A DNA stretch of 20,137 nt from Planctomycetales bacterium (GTDB taxonomy: Bacteria; Planctomycetota; UBA11346): contig JANYGY010000189.1 of NCBI GenBank assembly GCA_025362255.1, forward strand, positions 1-20,137, read 5' to 3'. This document shows, in pieces, positions 1 through 7,592 of this stretch. The notes under the pieces were generated by a model, which searched no databases, was not told the origin of the DNA, and saw only the letters and a list, made by a program, of their open reading frames with translations. The position numbers and the translations under genes were made by a program. The first letter of the stretch is position 1, and each line of letters opens with the position of its first letter.

Positions 1-1163
1 GCAAGACCGACCAGGGTGAAGGGCCACGCCTGCTGATGGCCGTTGTCGCCCCATTCGGTGAGCAGAAAGCCTTCGGCTGCGCAGGCCTGCGCAGAAGCGC
101 GCGTGAGGTTTGCGCGGCGGTAACTGGTGCGGCCGGTGAAGGAGTTCCACGTGCCGGTACCGGGAGCGACCCACACCCTGCGGCCCGCCGCGCGGTGGGC
201 TGCGGTGCGCGTGGCGAAGTCTTCGTCGTATTCGTAGCCCCACACCAGCGCGAGCAGGTCGCGCGGCAGGCCGTCGTCCTCATTGGGATGCGGGTCGCAC
301 CAGTACTGAGGCGTTTTGCCGAGCTGCTGCGCCAGTGCCGCAACCCGCGTCACCCAGCGTGAGAAGATCCTGCCGCGGCCCTCGGCGGCGCACGCCGCCT
401 GTGAGCGCCCAAGGCCAAGGTCCCACGGCTCGTCGCAACCGATGTTGAGGAACTCGCCTGAAGTCTTGGGCACCTGCTGACGCAGCAGGTCCTCGACCAG
501 CGCGAACGACCGCTCGTCGAGCGGGCACAGGGTGCTCGGCTCCAGGTACCAGCGGCCATCATGCATGCGTGGCCGGTCGACCTCGCCCAGCGCCGCGTAG
601 CGCGGATGCTTGAGCCACCGCTCGGTGTGGCCCAGACAGTTTTGATTGGCGTCCAAGGCCACGCCACGGGCCGCAGCAAAGGCATCGAGCGCCGCCAGCT
701 CAGCCAGCGTCAGCGGCGAGGCGTTGCGCCAGACCTCCTCATGGCCGGCGTAGGCGAGGGTGTGCTCAATGTAGAGTTGTAGACGATTGCCCTTCAGGCT
801 GACGATCAGCTCGACCAGTTCCATCAACGTCTTCAGCGTCGGCACGCGGTCACGGCTGATATCGAGCATGAACCCGCGGTGGGCGAATGCTGGTGCGTCT
901 TCGATCGCCAGGCACGGCAACTCACGGCCACATTGCGCGCGGATCTGGGCCAGCGTCGCTGCAGCCCAGCGCAGGCCAGTTGCGGTGCGGGCGCTGAGCG
1001 CGATCGCGCCATCGGCTAGGCGCAGGCGGTAGGCTTCGTCGCCGCCTTTCCCTGGGTCGAACGCCGGGTCGAGCGTCTGCGTCAGCGGCGCGTCGGCCGG
1101 CAGCGTGCCGGGCAGACGGACCACCGACCTGGGGATGGGATAGAGCAGGGGGAGGTTGCGCAT
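1..1163 (-). CDS. GH20-family beta-N-acetylhexosaminidase-like protein (partial, 3' end outside window)
   Basis: The frame is open from an ATG at 1163 to the left edge (387 codons), so the C-terminus is missing. Residues 96-110 (HRGFMLDISRDRVPT) are the typical entry to a GH20 TIM barrel. Residues 239-246 (LNIGCDEP) correspond to the GH20 H-x-G-G-D-E motif, with the catalytic-type pair D244-E245 kept but the preceding His replaced by Asn. The ending WGDNGHQQAWPF (371-382) resembles the Trp-rich sugar pocket. An N-terminal region (about 1-90) fits the non-catalytic GH20b-like domain. GH20 enzymes remove terminal GlcNAc/GalNAc by substrate-assisted catalysis. No signal peptide is visible, so it probably acts in the cytoplasm on imported amino-sugar oligosaccharides. 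It is divergent from an AraC regulator that likely controls it. The family is fairly clear; the exact substrate is not. Confidence 0.82.
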   Translation of the reverse strand, partial: MRNLPLLYPIPRSVVRLPGTLPADAPLTQTLDPAFDPGKGGDEAYRLRLADGAIALSARTATGLRWAAATLAQIRAQCGRELPCLAIEDAPAFAHRGFMLDISRDRVPTLKTLMELVELIVSLKGNRLQLYIEHTLAYAGHEEVWRNASPLTLAELAALDAFAAARGVALDANQNCLGHTERWLKHPRYAALGEVDRPRMHDGRWYLEPSTLCPLDERSFALVEDLLRQQVPKTSGEFLNIGCDEPWDLGLGRSQAACAAEGRGRIFSRWVTRVAALAQQLGKTPQYWCDPHPNEDDGLPRDLLALVWGYEYDEDFATRTAAHRAAGRRVWVAPGTGTWNSFTGRTSYRRANLTRASAQACAAEGFLLTEWGDNGHQQAWPFTLVGL

Positions 1164-1198
1164 TGCGAACAGGGTCGTCGGCTGGGCCGCGCTACGTC

Positions 1199-1211
1199 AG
1201 TGAAATTCACT
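1199..1211. promoter_or_regulatory. 13-bp perfect palindrome, candidate operator between divergent genes
   Basis: AGTGAA-A-TTCACT is a perfect inverted repeat around a single central base. It lies in the gap between the GH20-like gene (start 1163) and the AraC-type regulator (start 1268 or 1217). Position and symmetry suggest a regulator binding site, possibly for the neighbouring AraC protein, but AraC proteins usually bind direct repeats, so another dimeric repressor is equally possible. A second, weaker inverted repeat (ATGCGGC at 1217-1223 and GCCGCAT at 1252-1258) lies next to it. No clear -10/-35 pair was found. Confidence 0.4.
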
Positions 1212-1267
1212 AGTCGATGCGGCATTCCATTCCTTCTATTCAGGACAAAACGCCGCATACTTGGAAG

Positions 1268-2116
1268 ATGGACACCCAGCAGCGCACGTGGTGGCGGCGC
1301 TTCGACGAGCTGCCTCAAACGCTGCGCCGGGTCCACGTCTGGCGCACGCCGCAGGCCAGCATCCCGCGTGGTGCCGGCGGCATCCATCCCAATCCGACGA
1401 GCACCATCTGCCTGGCCGGCGTCATGCGGATGCGCTGCTGCGGCGGGCCGACCCTCGATCTGGTGGCTGGGGACGCCCTGCTGATCGCGCCTGGCGTGTG
1501 GCACGAGCATCTGCCGCTGCGCCCGGGGTGTGAGGCGTTCGGCCAGGGTTTCCTCATGGACTGTTCTGACGTGTGCTTCTACGCCCACGATCGCTGGTGG
1601 GGCGGTCGCCTGCCGCCCGATCCGAGTCGGGCACTGTTGGAGGCGGCGCTGGCGACCGGGCGCGAAGACGAGCGACGGATGCGCCTGCGCGAGCTGTTGG
1701 CCGTGGTGGCCGCCAGTGACGTCGACCCCGCTGACTTCAGCGCCCCCGGCCTGCAGCCGATGATCGACCGCCTATGGAGCAGCTTTCACAGCGGGCTTAC
1801 CGTCGACGAACTTCTGCGCGCCAGCGGCCTCAGTCGCTCGCGGGCCTACGTGGTGTTCACCGCCGGCTACGGCGCGACGCCCAAGGCCGCGCTTGAGACT
1901 ATGCGCCTGTGGCTGGCAGCGGGGATGCTTGCCGCCGGGGTGCCGGTGATCGAGACGGCGCAACGTTGCGGGTTCACCGATCGCGGGACCTTCACTCGCG
2001 CCTGGCGCCGGCGCCACGGCACGCCGCCGGCCGCCGGGCAATCCCATTTTATTTTTGGTAAGTCTTTGGCCGCCATAACGAGCAGCATATCCCTCAAGAA
2101 TAAAATGAATGACTAG
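1268..2116 (+). CDS. AraC/XylS-family transcriptional regulator
   Basis: The C-terminal half carries the double helix-turn-helix of the AraC family: VDELLRASGLSRSRAYVVF and then IETAQRCGFTDRGTFTRAWR, the second with the usual CGF-x-D-x-x-x-F pattern. The N-terminal part has a cupin-like effector domain with a VAGDALLIAPGVWHEH strand-turn motif, as in AraC sensors of sugars. Two starts are possible in frame: ATG at 1217 (299 aa) and ATG at 1268 (282 aa). I prefer 1268, because 1217-1267 is AT-richer than the gene and the shorter form leaves about 100 bp for two divergent promoters; neither start has a good ribosome binding site. About 25 residues follow the HTH domain, encoded by noticeably AT-richer DNA, and may be a read-on tail. 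It probably regulates the divergent GH20-like gene (inference from position). Confidence 0.88.
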   Translation: MDTQQRTWWRRFDELPQTLRRVHVWRTPQASIPRGAGGIHPNPTSTICLAGVMRMRCCGGPTLDLVAGDALLIAPGVWHEHLPLRPGCEAFGQGFLMDCSDVCFYAHDRWWGGRLPPDPSRALLEAALATGREDERRMRLRELLAVVAASDVDPADFSAPGLQPMIDRLWSSFHSGLTVDELLRASGLSRSRAYVVFTAGYGATPKAALETMRLWLAAGMLAAGVPVIETAQRCGFTDRGTFTRAWRRRHGTPPAAGQSHFIFGKSLAAITSSISLKNKMND

Positions 2117-2262
2117 GAGAAGGGCAGGTCATTGTCGTGGTGCGGCATTGCAGCGATCCCTCATTCGTCTTTTTTTGTTCGTCAGGGGGAAATCGCCGGT
2201 CTTTGGTTGCGAACTTTTACCCATCCATTGCGGCTTAAATCGTACTTCTAGGCTAGACTTCC

Positions 2263-3249
2263 ATGCACAACCGACCCTTTGGCGCGACCGGCTTTTCAAC
2301 TCTTCCGATCGGTCTTGGCTGCTGGCAACTCGGCAATGGTTGGGATGGTGCTTTCGATCAGGCGGAGGCGGTCGCCACCATGAATCAGGCCGTGGAGTCT
2401 GGGGTCAGGTTTTTTGATACGGCGGATGTCTATAGCGGCGGTGAGAGCGAGGCGGCCATCGGGCGGTTTCTCAAAACCGCGCGCGAACAAATTTTCGTCG
2501 CGACCAAGATCGGGCGATGGGGCGAACCGGGATGGCCGGGAAATTTCTCGTCTGCAGCGATGCATGCGCACGTCGAGGCGACGCTTCGGCGGCTGCAGGT
2601 GTCGACCATCGATCTGCTCCAATTGCATTGCATCCCGCCGGAAGTCCTGGCTGCCGGTGAGGTTTTTGAAACGTTGCGAAATCTGCGTCAGGCTGGAAAG
2701 ATCCGCTTTTTCGGGGCCAGTGTCGAATCAGTTGAGGAGGGGCTGTCGTGCCTTGCGCAACCGGGTTGCGCGTCCTTGCAGGTGATCCTGAACATCTTGC
2801 GCCAAAAGCCGCTCGATGTCCTGCTGCCCGCGGCGCAACGCGCGGGGGTCGCGATCATCGTGCGCCTGCCGTTGGCGAGTGGCCTGCTCACCGGAAAATT
2901 ACGGGCGGATACGGTCTTCAACGCCACCGATCATCGCTCATTCAATCGTGATGGAGCTGCCTTCAACGTCGGTGAAACCTTTGCCGGATTGCCTTACGCG
3001 GTCGCGATCGAACTGATTGAACAATTACGCAGCAAGGTGCCCGCCGGGATGTCGATGGCGGACATGTCTCTGCGGTGGCTGCTCGACCAATCCGCGGTCA
3101 GCGTGGTCATTCCTGGCGCCAGCCGGGCGTTACAGATCCGGGCGAATGTCGCGGTTGCCGCGCTGCCGGCGTTGGCGCCTGAATTGCATGCTTGGTTACG
3201 GATTTTCTATCGTGAAAAAGTCGTCGCCCACATCCGCGGACCGAATTAA
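2263..3249 (+). CDS. Aldo/keto reductase
   Basis: A 328-residue protein of normal length for the aldo/keto reductase superfamily, which reduces carbonyls with NADPH inside a TIM barrel. The catalytic tetrad is visible: D52 and Y57 in FDTADVY, K82 in ATKIG, and H122 in LLQLHC. The cofactor-binding end (SVVIPGASRALQIRANV) is also typical. The N-terminus (RPFGATGFSTLPIGLGCWQLG) resembles the subgroup of general-stress AKRs such as YhdN or L-glyceraldehyde 3-phosphate reductase-like proteins. The ATG at 2263 is preceded by only a weak AGG. It stands 146 bp after the AraC gene and 108 bp before the LysM gene, so it may be a single-gene unit. That 146-bp gap holds a run of seven T at 2170-2176 but no convincing hairpin or promoter. 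The physiological substrate cannot be read from the sequence. Confidence 0.92.
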   Translation: MHNRPFGATGFSTLPIGLGCWQLGNGWDGAFDQAEAVATMNQAVESGVRFFDTADVYSGGESEAAIGRFLKTAREQIFVATKIGRWGEPGWPGNFSSAAMHAHVEATLRRLQVSTIDLLQLHCIPPEVLAAGEVFETLRNLRQAGKIRFFGASVESVEEGLSCLAQPGCASLQVILNILRQKPLDVLLPAAQRAGVAIIVRLPLASGLLTGKLRADTVFNATDHRSFNRDGAAFNVGETFAGLPYAVAIELIEQLRSKVPAGMSMADMSLRWLLDQSAVSVVIPGASRALQIRANVAVAALPALAPELHAWLRIFYREKVVAHIRGPN

Positions 3250-3357
3250 AAGGCGTTGAGCAGTCGACCTCCGTGTGGGCAAACTGGGAGAGCGGGTGCG
3301 CAGGCCCTGCTGCTACATGGGCTTGCCGTCGTAATCCCTCCATATAGCGTTTGGCCC

Positions 3358-3675
3358 ATGCGTTACCTTCTCGTCTGCTGCGCTCTCGTCTCCGCGGTTC
3401 TCGCCACTGGTTGCATGGAGCGCCAAAATATGCGCGTCGTGCCAAATCGCGAGTCGCGTGCCGGTGGTGACGGAGTATCGAACAAGATTGGTGACAATGG
3501 CTTTGGGCCGGTCGCCAACCCCAATGAAATTTACTACACGATGGAGGCCAGCGACACCATCTATACCGTGACCAAGAAGTTCAACATCACCACCGAATGG
3601 TTGATCAAGCGCAACGAGATCACCGATCGTACGCTGTTGAAGCCGGGCAAGAACCTCATCGTTCCGCGCAAGTAA
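3358..3675 (+). CDS. LysM-domain lipoprotein
   Basis: The start at 3358 gives a clean lipoprotein signal peptide (MRYLLVCCALVSAVLATGC) with the lipidated cysteine at residue 19. The frame can be extended upstream to about 3256, but that would bury the signal. After a polar linker, residues 59-104 form one LysM module (YYTMEASDTIYTVTKKFNI at the front, LLKPGKNLIVP at the end), a fold that binds N-acetylglucosamine in peptidoglycan or chitin. The mature protein of 87 residues is therefore probably membrane-anchored in the periplasm and touches the cell wall. The stop is 7 bp upstream of the RdgB gene, so the two are likely co-transcribed. No ribosome binding site is obvious. Confidence 0.85.
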   Translation: MRYLLVCCALVSAVLATGCMERQNMRVVPNRESRAGGDGVSNKIGDNGFGPVANPNEIYYTMEASDTIYTVTKKFNITTEWLIKRNEITDRTLLKPGKNLIVPRK

Positions 3676-3682
3676 GCGGGTC

Positions 3683-4309
3683 ATGCCTGCTGCGTACCCC
3701 GAGCGGGTCCTGCTCGCCACCGGCAATGCGAAAAAACTGAAAGAGCTGCAGGATATCCTGCAGCCTTTTCATTTGGCCGTCGTGGCTCCGCGGGATGTCG
3801 GGTATGATCCTGAGGTCGACGAAGACGGCGATACCTTTGAGGCCAACGCGCTGAAGAAGGCCGTTGCTGGGCATGCGGCCACCGGCTTATGGACCATCGC
3901 CGATGATTCAGGAATCGAAGCCCGGGCCCTGGATTGGCGTCCCGGAGTGTACAGCGCGCGGTATGCAGGCGAGCCGTGCGATGACGAGGCCAACAATCGA
4001 AAACTGATTGCCGAACTGGCCGACCAGACCGACAAGTTTGTTCGCTATCGGTGTGTCATCGCTCTGGTCAGACCGGATTCGCCGCCGCTGACCTGGGCGG
4101 GCAGTTTTGCCGGCGAGCACACTCCCTATCGCCGAGGGACTGCCGGCTTCGGCTATGATCCGCACTTCCTCGTGCCAGAGCTGGGCTGTACGGTGGCCGA
4201 GATGTCAGCTGCGGACAAGCACGCCCGCAGTCATCGGGGCCAGGCCTTGCGTCAATTCACCGCTTGGCTGGCTGATTCGCAAACCCTTGAACGCAAGAGG
4301 TCCACATGA
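3683..4309 (+). CDS. rdgB: XTP/dITP diphosphatase (RdgB/HAM1 family)
   Basis: This cytosolic enzyme hydrolyses non-canonical purine nucleoside triphosphates (XTP, dITP, ITP) to monophosphates and keeps them out of nucleic acid. All family motifs are present: ATGNAKKLKEL at 12-22 (substrate loop), TFEANALKKA at 51-60, ADDSGIEARAL at 73-83 with the catalytic-type Asp pair 74/75, PGVYSARYAG at 87-96, GFGYDPHFLVP at 155-165 and SHRGQAL at 183-189. The length of 208 aa is normal. It starts 7 bp after the LysM lipoprotein gene, and its TGA overlaps the ATG of the next lipoprotein gene (ATGA at 4306-4309), suggesting translational coupling. Confidence 0.96.
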   Translation: MPAAYPERVLLATGNAKKLKELQDILQPFHLAVVAPRDVGYDPEVDEDGDTFEANALKKAVAGHAATGLWTIADDSGIEARALDWRPGVYSARYAGEPCDDEANNRKLIAELADQTDKFVRYRCVIALVRPDSPPLTWAGSFAGEHTPYRRGTAGFGYDPHFLVPELGCTVAEMSAADKHARSHRGQALRQFTAWLADSQTLERKRST

Positions 4310-4611
4310 TGTCCTTCCCCTGGATGCGCTGGTGTGCGGCCTTGCCGCTCGTACTCGTGGTCGGATGCGGCGATGACGCCCAGACCACTGCTAAAAACGA
4401 CAAGGCTGCTGAGCCTCCGGCGCCGAAAAACGAACGCGAACGGCTGATCAACAACACTCAGGCTGCGGGCGCTGTCGGCTATGATGGCCAAGCTCTGAAG
4501 CAGAGCGTGCAGAAGACCGTCAATGCCGCCGACAAGCGTAACGAAGACCTGCAAAAAGCGGCCGAAGCGGCAGGTTTCGCCGAGCCTGCCGAGCCGAACG
4601 TCAGCAAATAG
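4306..4611 (+). CDS. Small putative lipoprotein of unknown function
   Basis: A 101-residue protein with a lipoprotein signal: a charged/aromatic N-terminus, a hydrophobic stretch ALPLVLVV and the lipobox VVGC with Cys21. The mature part is short, very polar and rich in Ala, Lys, Glu and Asn (KNERERLINN, KRNEDLQKAAEAAG) and looks largely helical. No known domain is recognised. The start is supported by AAGAGG at 4295-4300, 5 bases before the ATG, and by the ATGA overlap with rdgB. A second ATG at 4309 would remove only one residue. It lies 12 bp before a sensor kinase gene, so it could be an envelope accessory of that kinase, but this rests on position only. Confidence 0.75.
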   Translation: MMSFPWMRWCAALPLVLVVGCGDDAQTTAKNDKAAEPPAPKNERERLINNTQAAGAVGYDGQALKQSVQKTVNAADKRNEDLQKAAEAAGFAEPAEPNVSK

Positions 4612-4623
4612 GCGCTGGAGGCG

Positions 4624-5931
4624 GTGCGTCTACGCGTCCGGCTGGTCGCTGGCTTCGTTGCCGTGCATCTGCTGTTGTCGACTGTCGCCGGGGTGATCGC
4701 GTGGAACTGGCTTGATCGCGCCCAGCGGGCGCAGGCCGAGCAAAGCGCCCAAGCGGTGGGCGCGGTGATCGCCGGTGGTGGATTTTCGCTGTCGTCTCGG
4801 GTGATCGAGCGCATGCGGATTCTGACTGGTTACGAATTTCGCGTGTTGAACGCGCCCGAGGCGATTCGGCGCGGAACCGTGCAGGTCCCGATTCATGTTG
4901 TCGCGCAGATTGGCTCTCCTGAAAGCACTACGGGCGAAGGGGGATTCATCGTCGAAATCGATTATCGAAATGCGGCCTGGCACGCGGCGTCGCGTTCGGT
5001 GTGGTGGGCGACGATGATGTGGTCGCTTGGTGGCTCGGCCGCTTTCGCTCTGGTCGCGGTGTATCTTGCGGGTCAATTTGCGCGCCCGGTCGAACGTTTG
5101 GCGAGCTGCGCCCGGGCCATTGGTACGGGGGCCTGGGACCTGCCGGTGCCGCGCATCGGCAGTGGCGAAGTCGCCGAACTGGCGCGCGAACTCGACGGCA
5201 TGCGGCAGCAATTGACGGCGTTGGCCCAGGCCCAGCGCCAAGCCGAGCGACTCGCGACATTGGGCACGTTCACGGCGACCATCGCCCACGAAGTACGCAA
5301 TCCGTTGTCAGCCGTGCGGCTCACGGTGCAGATGCTGGCCAAGCGCATGCCTCACGATCCGGGTCTGGAACTTATCACCGATGAGATCGAACGGCTGGAT
5401 CTGATCGTCGATGAGTTGTTGGCATTTTCGCGCGGTATGACGGTGAAGCCTCAAAGTATAGACCCGCTGACGATCCTCAGCGACAGCATCCGGCTATTGT
5501 CTCGCCAGGCCGAGCATGCCGGAGTCGAACTCACGCTGATCGATGAGCGCACTCCGGGCGACGGAAACTGGAGTTTCGATCCATTGCGGCTGCGCCAACT
5601 CGCGGTCAATCTCCTGCTCAATGCGATCCAGGCGGCGCAGCAGAGCAGTTCGGACCAGCCTGCGGTGCGGGTGCGGATCGCAGGCCACAGCCTCGCGATC
5701 GACGACAACGGCCCGGGCGTGGCTGCCGACGTGATTCCGCATTTGTTCGAAGCATTTCGCACCACGCGCAGCGAGGGCACCGGCCTTGGGCTGCATCTCG
5801 CGCGCGCGATCGCCACCGCGCATGGCGCGAGCCTTCGCCACGTCGCCGGCCATCCGGGTGCCACCTTCATCTGCGACGAGATCGCTACGCCCACTCGGAC
5901 CTCTGATCCGATGACCTTGCCCAAAGCGTAA
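4624..5931 (+). CDS. Membrane sensor histidine kinase
   Basis: The 435-residue protein starts at GTG 4624. It has TM1 at about 9-28, a periplasmic sensor region of about 100 residues, TM2 at about 127-150, and then a HAMP-type linker to about 205. The HisKA dimerisation box is ATIAHEVRNPLSAVRL with the phospho-accepting H222. The ATPase domain follows with an N-box (NLLLNAIQAA, N333), G1 box DDNGPGV (360-366), F-box HLFEAF and G2 box GTGLGL (385-390), so it looks catalytically complete. GGAGG at 4617-4621 is only two bases from the GTG, which leaves the exact start slightly uncertain. No response regulator gene is adjacent; the next gene is folK. The signal sensed is unknown. The upstream lipoproteins and the LysM gene suggest an envelope signal (inference). 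Confidence 0.93.
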   Translation: MRLRVRLVAGFVAVHLLLSTVAGVIAWNWLDRAQRAQAEQSAQAVGAVIAGGGFSLSSRVIERMRILTGYEFRVLNAPEAIRRGTVQVPIHVVAQIGSPESTTGEGGFIVEIDYRNAAWHAASRSVWWATMMWSLGGSAAFALVAVYLAGQFARPVERLASCARAIGTGAWDLPVPRIGSGEVAELARELDGMRQQLTALAQAQRQAERLATLGTFTATIAHEVRNPLSAVRLTVQMLAKRMPHDPGLELITDEIERLDLIVDELLAFSRGMTVKPQSIDPLTILSDSIRLLSRQAEHAGVELTLIDERTPGDGNWSFDPLRLRQLAVNLLLNAIQAAQQSSSDQPAVRVRIAGHSLAIDDNGPGVAADVIPHLFEAFRTTRSEGTGLGLHLARAIATAHGASLRHVAGHPGATFICDEIATPTRTSDPMTLPKA

Positions 5932-5985
5932 GATGAAGTTCATATTCCAGCGATTCAGGTGCCTTGCCCGCAGACCCGAGGCCCC

Positions 5986-6393
5986 ATGAGGTACGCCATC
6001 GGCGTCGGTGCGAACCGCGGCGATCGTCAGGCCACGATTGCGGCTGCGCGAGCCCAATTGATCGACGGCATCACTCTGATCGCCAGCTCGACCTCGCACG
6101 AAACCGTGCCAGTGGGCGGGCCACTTGGTCAGGACTGCTACCTCAACGCGGTATGGATCATCGACACGCAGCTTGGGCCGCACCAATTGCTGCATCGCCT
6201 GCAGACCATCGAGACCGCGCTTGGTCGCACGCGCACGGTGAAGTGGGGGCCACGCACGCTGGACCTCGATCTGCTGCTGCGCGCCGATGGTTTGCGGATC
6301 GCCTCAGGCGTTCTCACCCTGCCGCATCCGCGACTTCACGAGCGACCCTTCGTTCTTCAGCCGCTGGCCGAAGTGCTGGCTCATCTGCGATGA
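5986..6393 (+). CDS. folK: 2-amino-4-hydroxy-6-hydroxymethyldihydropteridine pyrophosphokinase (HPPK)
   Basis: HPPK transfers pyrophosphate from ATP to hydroxymethyl-dihydropterin, the step before dihydropteroate synthase in folate synthesis. The 135-residue protein shows GVGANRGDR at 6-14, TVPVGGPLGQDCYLNAV at 40-56 (pterin loop), the signature WGPRTLDLDLLL at 87-98 with Mg-binding Asp93 and Asp95, and LPHPRLHERPFVLQPL at 112-127. The ATG at 5986 has GAGG (5978-5981) at suitable spacing and starts directly with the first beta strand; an in-frame GTG at 5959 is less likely. The length is slightly below the usual 150-160 aa but all motifs are kept. Its stop lies inside a hairpin shared with the convergent gene. 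Confidence 0.95.
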   Translation: MRYAIGVGANRGDRQATIAAARAQLIDGITLIASSTSHETVPVGGPLGQDCYLNAVWIIDTQLGPHQLLHRLQTIETALGRTRTVKWGPRTLDLDLLLRADGLRIASGVLTLPHPRLHERPFVLQPLAEVLAHLR

Positions 6394-6416
6394 AAAATAT
6401 TTTTGTGCATCAGATG
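6382..6416. terminator. Hairpin across the convergent gene ends, candidate bidirectional terminator
   Basis: The outer arms CATCTG (6382-6387) and CAGATG (6411-6416) pair, followed inward by ATG (6390-6392) with CAT (6408-6410) and by AAAAA (6393-6397) with TTTTT (6400-6404). The structure is nearly symmetrical and contains the stop codons of folK (6391-6393, plus) and of the PLP enzyme (6410-6412, minus). It gives an A/T run on both strands, as expected for a two-way terminator, but the stem is not GC-rich and the T-run is inside the loop region, so the terminator role is not certain. Confidence 0.45.
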
Positions 6417-7582
6417 TGATTGAGCGCCTGGTCGAGGTCGGCGATCAGATCGTCAGCGGACTCCAGGCCGACGCTCATGCGGATGAGGTTTTCGCGAATG
6501 CCGAGGGCGGCGCGTTCGGCGGGGGTCTTGTCGTAATAGCTCATCAGGGCGGGTTGCTCGATCAGCGATTCGGGGCCACCCAGACTCGGCGCCAAGTACG
6601 GTATCGTACAGGCGTCGATCATCCGTGAGGCATCCTCAAGGGTGCCTTTGATCGCGAAGCTGATCAGCGAGCCGAAGCCGCGCATCTGCTTGATCGCGAT
6701 GGCGTGCGCCGGGTGCGAGGGCAGGCCGGGATACCACACGCGTTCGACTTTTGGATGGGCTTCGAGGAATTCGGCGATGCGTTGGCCGCTGGCGTTTTGA
6801 TGGCGCATGCGCACGGCGAAGGTCTTCAACCCGCGAATCAGCATGTACGCGGTGAAGGGGCTGGCGAGGGCGCCGAACATTCCCTGATGTTCGCGGATCG
6901 CCTGGATCAGATCGCTTTTCCCGACCACTACGCCGGCCATCAGATCATTGTGGCCGCCGAGATATTTGGTCGCCGAGTGGACGACCAGATCGATGCCATG
7001 GGTCAACGGCTGAAGGTTGTACGGCGTGGCCAGCGTCGCATCGATCATGGTCTTGATCCGGTGCTGCTTGGCGAGGGCCGCGAGCGCTGCGAGATCGATG
7101 CAGTTGAGGTAGGGATTGGTCGGGCTCTCGGTGATGATCAGGCGCGTCTTGGGCGTGATCGCGGCGGCGATGCCTTCGACCGAGGGTTCGCACGAGGTAT
7201 GCTCGACGCCGAATTTGGCGAGGAATTCACGGACGAAGACCCGGGTCTTGCGATAGCTGTCGGCGGTGATCACCAGATGCATGCCGGGTTTGACCATCGC
7301 CAGCAGGGTGGTGACGATCGCCGACATGCCGGTGGAGGTCAGCAGCGCGGCCTCGCCGGCGTCGAGCGCCGCGAGCTTGGCCTCGGCGACCTCTTGGGTC
7401 GGATTGCCGTAACGCGCGTATTCCTCGCCGCGCTGGTGTTCACCGCGGAAATAGCGGTGCAGTTCATCGGTATTGGCGAACGGATAGGCGGTCGACAGGA
7501 TGATCGGCGTGACCAGCGAATCATGCGCCTTGTCGCGAGGCTCACCGGCGTGGACGGACAGGGTATCGATCGATCGGGCCAT
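6410..7582 (-). CDS. Cys/Met-metabolism PLP-dependent enzyme (cystathionine gamma-synthase/lyase-like)
   Basis: A 390-residue fold-type I PLP enzyme of the trans-sulfuration family. Residues 55-61 (YARYGNP) give the phosphate-binding Tyr/Arg from the partner subunit, STGMSAI (83-89) contacts PLP, D181 in MIDATLATPY pairs with the pyridine nitrogen, and HSATKYLGGH (202-211) contains the Schiff-base Lys206. The C-terminal APSLGGPESLIEQPA and IRMSVGLES motifs are typical. The family includes cystathionine gamma-synthase, cystathionine gamma-lyase, methionine gamma-lyase and O-acetylhomoserine sulfhydrylase; motifs alone do not choose between them. The start at 7582 (MARSIDTLSVHAGEP) is chosen because the family begins this way and it lies 10 bp after the JAMM gene stop. 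A longer in-frame start at 7777 would add an unrelated low-quality leader. Probably co-transcribed with the JAMM gene. Confidence 0.93.
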   Translation of the reverse strand: MARSIDTLSVHAGEPRDKAHDSLVTPIILSTAYPFANTDELHRYFRGEHQRGEEYARYGNPTQEVAEAKLAALDAGEAALLTSTGMSAIVTTLLAMVKPGMHLVITADSYRKTRVFVREFLAKFGVEHTSCEPSVEGIAAAITPKTRLIITESPTNPYLNCIDLAALAALAKQHRIKTMIDATLATPYNLQPLTHGIDLVVHSATKYLGGHNDLMAGVVVGKSDLIQAIREHQGMFGALASPFTAYMLIRGLKTFAVRMRHQNASGQRIAEFLEAHPKVERVWYPGLPSHPAHAIAIKQMRGFGSLISFAIKGTLEDASRMIDACTIPYLAPSLGGPESLIEQPALMSYYDKTPAERAALGIRENLIRMSVGLESADDLIADLDQALNHI

Positions 7583-7592
7583 CAGTGGTGCT

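Noticed and set aside
2117..2262. T-run at 2170-2176 as terminator of the AraC gene, and promoter of the aldo/keto reductase
   Set aside because: No stem of more than three or four pairs precedes the T-run, and no -35/-10 pair with 16-18 bp spacing was convincing.
4306..4611. Small lipoprotein as a toxin or bacteriocin-type peptide
   Set aside because: It has a lipobox and a long polar mature part, and no immunity or export gene is adjacent.
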